A DNA stretch of 64,000 bases from Yponomeuta sedellus (lineage: Eukaryota; Arthropoda; Insecta; Lepidoptera; Yponomeutidae), in contig OW203749.1 of the NCBI GenBank assembly GCA_934045075.1, positions 5,484,804 to 5,548,803 of the forward strand, read 5' to 3'. The position numbers were made by a program, and so were the translations under genes. The notes under the pieces were generated by a model that worked only from the letters and a program-made list of their open reading frames with translations, did not search any database and was not told the origin of the DNA. This document shows positions 59,285 through 64,000 of this stretch, in pieces; position 1 is the stretch's first letter; each line of letters opens with the position of its first letter.

Positions 59285-59392
59285 CGTCACGATAAAAGTT
59301 TTATCCTACTACAGTCTAGCGCCACACTGCTTTATTTCACCGCGTGAAGCTAGATGCTACCCGGTAGTGGGATAAAACTTTTATCTTGACTC
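59285..59392. mobile_element. small foldback element in the 3' flank
   Basis: 'gataaaagttttatcctact' and the inverse 'gtgggataaaacttttatc' enclose about 60 bp. It lies within the probable 3' UTR of the clip protease. Confidence 0.6.
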
Positions 59393-59483
59393 TGTGCTCT
59401 CCTAGCGGAGCGAGGGATTAATTTTGCGAGGTATGACATCAAACCGAAGGTATACCTACCTAATTCACAAACTGCATGATCAC

Positions 59484-59754
59484 AATAAAACTTTTCTAGT
59501 AATGTTAAGAGGACATAAATCCAGTCTTCATCGTGGTTAAAATTGTTAATATTGCTGTGACTAGTTATTAGATTTTGATGGCTTCGCTTTGGAGACGTCT
59601 TTGTGTTTTGTGTGAATAATAATTAATTAATGATTTATGTATCTTATCAAAATTACTGGAAGTGTCTAGACGACCTCTAGTGGCGTCAGGACATTTTCTA
59701 TTTCTGGAATTGTACCTAAGTTTGTTATAATGGCTGAAATAAAAATACAATAAA
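59484..59754 (+). promoter_or_regulatory. candidate polyadenylation signals of the clip protease
   Basis: AATAAA at 59484-59489, 59738-59743 and 59749-59754, which would give 3' UTRs of roughly 270 or 530 nt. Confidence 0.4.
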
Positions 59755-59779
59755 TTTATAAAGCTTACACAGTGTTTTT

Positions 59780-61390
59780 ATTTATTTTTTATACATGTAA
59801 AGTGCACATCTTATAAATATCGTTAAAAATATAAATTTTGCCCAATAGGCAAAAAACACTAACACTTCGGTATATGACACAGAACTTTCAGAAAAAAGAA
59901 CAATTTACCTAAATTGACAAAAAATTTTTTTTAATCTAAGACGGAAAGTAGGTTAACATTTTTAAGTACAAACTTCCACCGTTATCTTCTTTATAATATA
60001 ATAATGCAAGTAAATAAATGCTGTTAGTGATCCCACGAAGTGTTTTTAAAGATTTTTTTATAAAGAAAAATAATATGCGAAGTCATTGAGTTCGCACAAA
60101 AAAAAAAAAAAATATGAAAATGAGTCAAAAATATAAAGTAAAATAAAATAAATATCTAGAACACAAGGTTCCACAATGTTCTACGACATAGGTAGACAAA
60201 AATTACTTCTAAAATAAATCTTAAAAAAATATGTATAACTTTGTTCCACCTTCCAGACTCATCGGACTAGTCTATAATTTATAAAAAAAAAACAACCCCT
60301 GACTTGCACTAAAAGGTTGACAGCGTGTACCCAGCTAGAACAATATCCGCAATGGGCAATACCAATTGCCCCTCAATTTTTTCTTAAAACAAAAACATAA
60401 CAAAGGTCAATCCACACTACACCGGGCCGCTGCCATGCAAATACATTAGAGACGTTTGAGGCCATATATAATATTACTCTTTATTAGTTATACAATGAAT
60501 TTCGAAACCGACCACTTCTTTAGTGACTTGTCCGCTTTCAAGAATAGTATAAAATTCACAATTTTACTTTACATATAATATTGAAATGATACGGCGCGGT
60601 AAACTATGAAAAGTTTCTACAAAAAAATTAAGGTTTTTGTTTAATTCTATTTATTAAAGTGGTTTAATTAAGCAGCCGAGAAATTCAAATAAAACAACCT
60701 TCCTTACTACCTTCATGGTACTCAAGGAATATTCCAACCTCAAGGTACACTGGTTTTATCTGTGTGTGGCCTAACAGACACTCATGTGTCTGTTTTATAA
60801 GATTAGATTAAAACTCTACATACATACAACAATCTTAAATACCTAGGTTACACAGTATACAACTGGCGGTCTTATCTCTAAAAGCGGTCTATTCCAGACA
60901 ACCATCGTAGAGGAGAAAACCATCGAATAAGCATCCAAGATCAGGATTAGGTATCTCAGATTTGTACGCGACCACACGGTTCGGTCCGGGTTAATGTGGA
61001 TACACCTTTAGTCCAGATTCTTAAACCTCACTTAAAATTCATACTCAACGCTATGCCCCTGTGGGGTATAATCTGTAAACAGTATAATGCTAGATAGGCG
61101 CCATCTAAATTTAAATCTATATTTATTTTTGTAAAGTTGAGACTGGATATTTCCTGCATTATTATTAATTCACAAAATTTGCAAAAAAAAACCCCTTTTT
61201 AATGGAAAACACCACAACTGATTTAAGACTTCGTTGTAATAATAACTAAAACATTTTAGGACTTAGAACCTGAAACTACTAAACAACAGCAGTACAATGC
61301 CATTTCAATGGTATAACCCACGCTAATGGGCTTAAAAACTGCCTAATGCTCACTACAGATGCCACCACTTTTGTGTTTACCATTAATTTG
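59780..61390. other. intergenic, no gene recognised
   Basis: AT-rich DNA with a LINE 3' relic at 60815-60905. No exon or domain is visible on either strand. Confidence 0.4.
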
Positions 61391-61465
61391 TCAGTTCTCC
61401 ATAGTATTTTTGCAAACAAATTAATAGTTGTTGTGAATAATATAATGATATTATTCACAAAACAA

Positions 61466-61722
61466 TTAATTTGTTATCTTTGTGCATCCGTTGATTGCAA
61501 AAATACGGGAATTAATTAATTTCCCAAGGAGCCTACAAGAAAACTGTGGGAAAAAGCTCTTCGTAAAAAAAATGGAAGGCTAGTACTTCGTCAAGACTAT
61601 GTGATGCCCATTTTCAACCTGAAGATTACTATGGACGCAATTCATATACAGGTGACGAATCTCTGCACAAAGTATTGAAGACAACAGCTGCACCCTTCAA
61701 AGCAAACAACAATACAATATGA
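61466..61722 (+). pseudogene. THAP-domain relic
   Basis: Broken frames read 'CASVDCKNT', then 'FPKEPTRKLWEKALRKKNGR', then 'RLCDAHFQPEDY': the C-x4-C and C-x2-H parts of a THAP finger, with a stop and at least one frameshift between. An inverted pair (61409-61460) precedes it. Confidence 0.6.
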
Positions 61723-61734
61723 CAGTTACACTAT

Positions 61735-61936
61735 TTTTATTTTTAATGCACTAAACCGTGCTAAGGAACAAATTTAAAAAAACCTATTTAGAGGCTAAAA
61801 ATTTCACCCGTACTATCCGTATCAGCCCTCTACCAATTGAGCTCAATTGGTAGAGCGCTGGTACGGATAGCCAGAGGTTGCGGGTTCGAATCCCGGCATG
61901 GGTGAAATTTTTAGCCTCTAAATAGGTTTTTAAATA
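61735..61936 (+). mobile_element. hairpin tRNA-like SINE, head-to-head form
   Basis: Head at the left, then 'ctctaccaattgagctcaat' 'tggtagagcgctgg' at the inversion point, a complete forward tRNA-like module and tail. Confidence 0.8.
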
Positions 61937-62189
61937 TGACAGTTCTTAGGAACACTCAACAGTGTTGCCAACTACAATGAGCTTTCAGCTTTTAACCTCA
62001 TTAAGTAGCCATCTCTCGCGAAAAAATATCGAATCGCGCGAGGTGACGATTAAAGTGGAACGGGTATAGCATTAGAATGCCAATGGTAACTAATGGTTTT
62101 AATGAAATAACCACTAACGTAATAACTTAACTCTATTGAACAACTATTTTAGAGACTCGCTCCCTAGCTTTTCGAGAAAAGTTAAGTTA

Positions 62190-62378
62190 CTTTATACTAT
62201 TTTTATTTTTAATGCACTAACCCGTGCTAAGGACAAAAAAAACCTATTTAGAGGCTAAAAATTTCACCCATGCCGGGATTCGAACCCGCAACCTCTGGCT
62301 ATCCGTGCCAGCGCTCTACCAATTGAGCCAATGGGCGACTCACCGGCATCATTTTTAGCCTCTAAATTGGTTTTTAAA
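62190..62378 (-). mobile_element. hairpin tRNA-like SINE
   Basis: Head 'tactatttttatttttaatg', reversed tRNA-like module ('gggattcgaacccgcaacct'), then an abrupt forward tail 'tagcctctaaattggttttt'. Confidence 0.8.
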
Positions 62379-62957
62379 GTGTTATTTTATTTATTGATAG
62401 GAAAATCAACAGCGAAACTAAAATTGCATACAAAAATACTTATAGTAAGGCCAATTACAGATTTCCACGGAATTACTAGAATAGGAAACAAAGAGCTCAT
62501 GTTTCTTATTAGCACAAGGAACAAGTACAAAATCCTAAAACCAGCTAATGTACCTTGTCAGACATCGAGAAGTAAAATTTCTCGATGTTTAACAAGGCAC
62601 AGTTTTTAGTTGGTTACTTTATATTATAACGCGAAGTTAGAAACTTACATTATTTAGATACACATTTACAATAAAAATGTACGATAGATAATAAAAAAGC
62701 TTGGTAAAAAACCTGCTAATCAAAGAAAAGGACTGGACCACCCACCTCTCGCTCACACAACACTGAAGTTTATATTGTATGAGCGAGAGGCAAACAGTTT
62801 CCTAGCCCCTCAGCCAACTTTTAATTTTTACGCATCATATCAGCTGAAAGGTAAATGTCTGATTATTTTTGTGAGTTTCCGATTAATTTTGTTACCAGCT
62901 CTTTAGCAGTGGATCGATGGCGCCATCTACGTTTGTGCAATGCAAACGCCGGATAGT

Positions 62958-63077
62958 TTACAGGTAGTATCCCATAGAGTGCGCGCGCGCATTCTTGTAG
63001 TAGTCGAAGTATTCCTGGGGGGATCCCGCGTGCCGCTTCACCGCGTCATCCAGCTGCATTTGATCACCCCAGTCCGC
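62958..63077 (-). CDS. terminal exon of an unrecognised gene
   Basis: Read on the minus strand, acceptor TTGTTCCAG|GCG opens a 39-codon frame ending TAA. It encodes ADWGDQMQLDDAVKRHAGSP then QEYFDYYKNARAHSMGYYL. The GC-rich third positions, clean acceptor, and charged, Tyr-rich coherent peptide contrast with the AT-rich surroundings and suggest a real coding exon. I do not recognise the family. The upstream exons should lie beyond the right edge. Confidence 0.6.
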   Translation of the reverse strand, partial: ADWGDQMQLDDAVKRHAGSPQEYFDYYKNARAHSMGYYL

Positions 63078-63144
63078 CTGGAACAATGCGTACCATAAAA
63101 AACACCCTGTGTGGAAATCTGGATTTTTTAAAAGCCGCAGTTAT

Positions 63145-63364
63145 GTAATTATATTTTAAAAACCTATTTAGAGGCTAAAAAAGATTCAAACCCGTGACCT
63201 CTGGCTATGCGTGCCAGCGCTCTTCAAACTGAGCTAATGGGCGACTCACCGGCATCAGTGAAATTTCGAACATCTTTACAATAGTCTCTGTTTTACGTAC
63301 AGGCAGCGACATCTGGCTGAAGTAATTTGCATCACTTGCAGCCCCGAGTCGCTGTACCCACATG

Positions 63365-63365
<1 letters not shown>
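63145..63365 (-). mobile_element. hairpin tRNA-like SINE, minus orientation
   Basis: 'ttaaaaacctatttagaggc', tRNA-like module, 5' body ('cgtacaggcagcgacatctg') and start 'ctgtacccacat'. It ends in a TA microsatellite at 63368-63404. Confidence 0.75.
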
Positions 63366-63408
<43 letters not shown>

Positions 63409-63439
63409 CATGTGGGTATATAATTTTTATTAATTAATA

Positions 63440-63546
63440 TATAATTTTTTTTAATGCACTAACCCGTGCTAAGGACAATTTTAAAATCCTATTTAGATGC
63501 TAAAGAATAAGGTGGAATTTTTTAGCCTTTAAATAGGTTTTTAAAC
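63440..63546 (+). mobile_element. hairpin SINE reduced to its ends
   Basis: Head 'ttttaatgcactaacccgtg', 'cctatttagatgct', then directly 'tagcctttaaataggttttt'. The tRNA-like module is deleted. Confidence 0.7.
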
Positions 63547-63595
63547 AGTTATGTAATTGGTAGGTAATAAAAAATTACATTAATTTATACTATAG

Positions 63596-63690
63596 GTACC
63601 GGTCTGTGAACACAAGTCGGATGCATGCAGCGGCTGCGATGAACACAAGCGCTGTTTTAAGATAAATCAACACCAGTGTGCTGGCCACAT
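63596..63690 (+). CDS. possible cysteine-rich exon, cut by a LINE fragment
   Basis: After acceptor-like ATACTATAG|GT the frame reads VPVCEHKSDACSGCDEHKRC then FKINQHQC: six closely spaced cysteines, as in small secreted or chitin-binding-like proteins. Jockey 3' UTR sequence (63690-63860) follows immediately, and no donor is seen before it. Function unknown. Confidence 0.35.
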
Positions 63691-63860
63691 GGGGCGCCCT
63701 CCTCGGCCTGAGGGGGGTCGCTCCCGATGTGGACTTACGGGTCTTTACGACCAAAACCAGCCCCAAGGTGTTTAGTGGGTAGGCTTCTTATGAATCCCAC
63801 GTACTTCTTGTGAGTCCCACTTTGGCAGCACGGCCGGATCCGTGCTGTTATGCATGAGCA
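63690..63860 (+). repeat. Jockey-type LINE 3' UTR fragment
   Basis: Matches the inverse of 34690-34850 ('gtcgctcccgatgtgg', 'accaaaaccagccccaaggt', 'cttgtgagtcccac'). Confidence 0.75.
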
Positions 63861-64000
63861 TTCACCACCTCCCTTCCCTCCCTCCGGAGGGTACCCTATA
63901 CAGGGCGTCCCAAAGTTATGGGCCATGAAGGGAAAGTACCTTAAATATCGTAGATAGGGTATTTTGCTGAAAGAAGACTTTATGTTATTTTTAAAAGTTA

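Overview
This is animal genomic DNA, most likely from a moth or butterfly (Lepidoptera). It is AT-rich, has intron-broken genes with consensus splice sites, and is dense in lepidopteran-style repeats (tRNA-derived and 5S-derived SINEs, Helitron-like ends, RTE, Jockey, I, R1 and Penelope fragments, mariner, Transib, PIF/Harbinger MITEs). There is no bacterial or viral gene organisation. The species cannot be named from the sequence.

Two host genes can be assembled exon by exon, with every splice phase agreeing. On the minus strand (21187 to 9444) seven exons encode a 304-residue secreted chymotrypsin-like serine protease whose catalytic domain resembles the apical modular proteases of insect immunity (Manduca HP14, Tenebrio MSP). 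It lacks their N-terminal LDLa, sushi and wonton domains. A lone sushi-domain exon of the HP14 type lies 0.7 kb downstream and is phase-compatible with the last protease exon. On the plus strand (23789 to 59232) eleven exons spread over 35.4 kb encode a complete 397-residue clip-domain serine protease. It has a six-cysteine clip domain, a linker and a trypsin-like catalytic domain, with an activation site after Tyr that suits a chymotrypsin-like activator such as its neighbour. The two genes are arranged head to head, with start codons 2.6 kb apart. Together they look like part of a haemolymph immune (melanisation/Toll) protease cascade; that link is inference.

The right edge carries the terminal exon of an unrecognised minus-strand gene (62958-63077) and a possible cysteine-rich exon (63596-63690).

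The rest is mobile DNA, much of it inside introns. Notable elements are a Transib (RAG1-like) transposon with an open 654-residue two-exon transposase (46561-49493); a mariner inside a 5S-derived SINE inside a MITE (41857-43696); an RT plus restriction-like-endonuclease retroelement with a 10-bp target duplication (4452-6194); a 5'-truncated I-type LINE with an 11-bp target duplication (24825-27515); a SINE family with a tRNA-like module between inverted copies of its own tail; three THAP-domain relics; a minisatellite with higher-order structure; and two clusters of short repeated motifs (GGCCGAAA and AAGGCCA) with no assigned function. Several elements sit at or within a few tens of bases of splice sites of the two protease genes.
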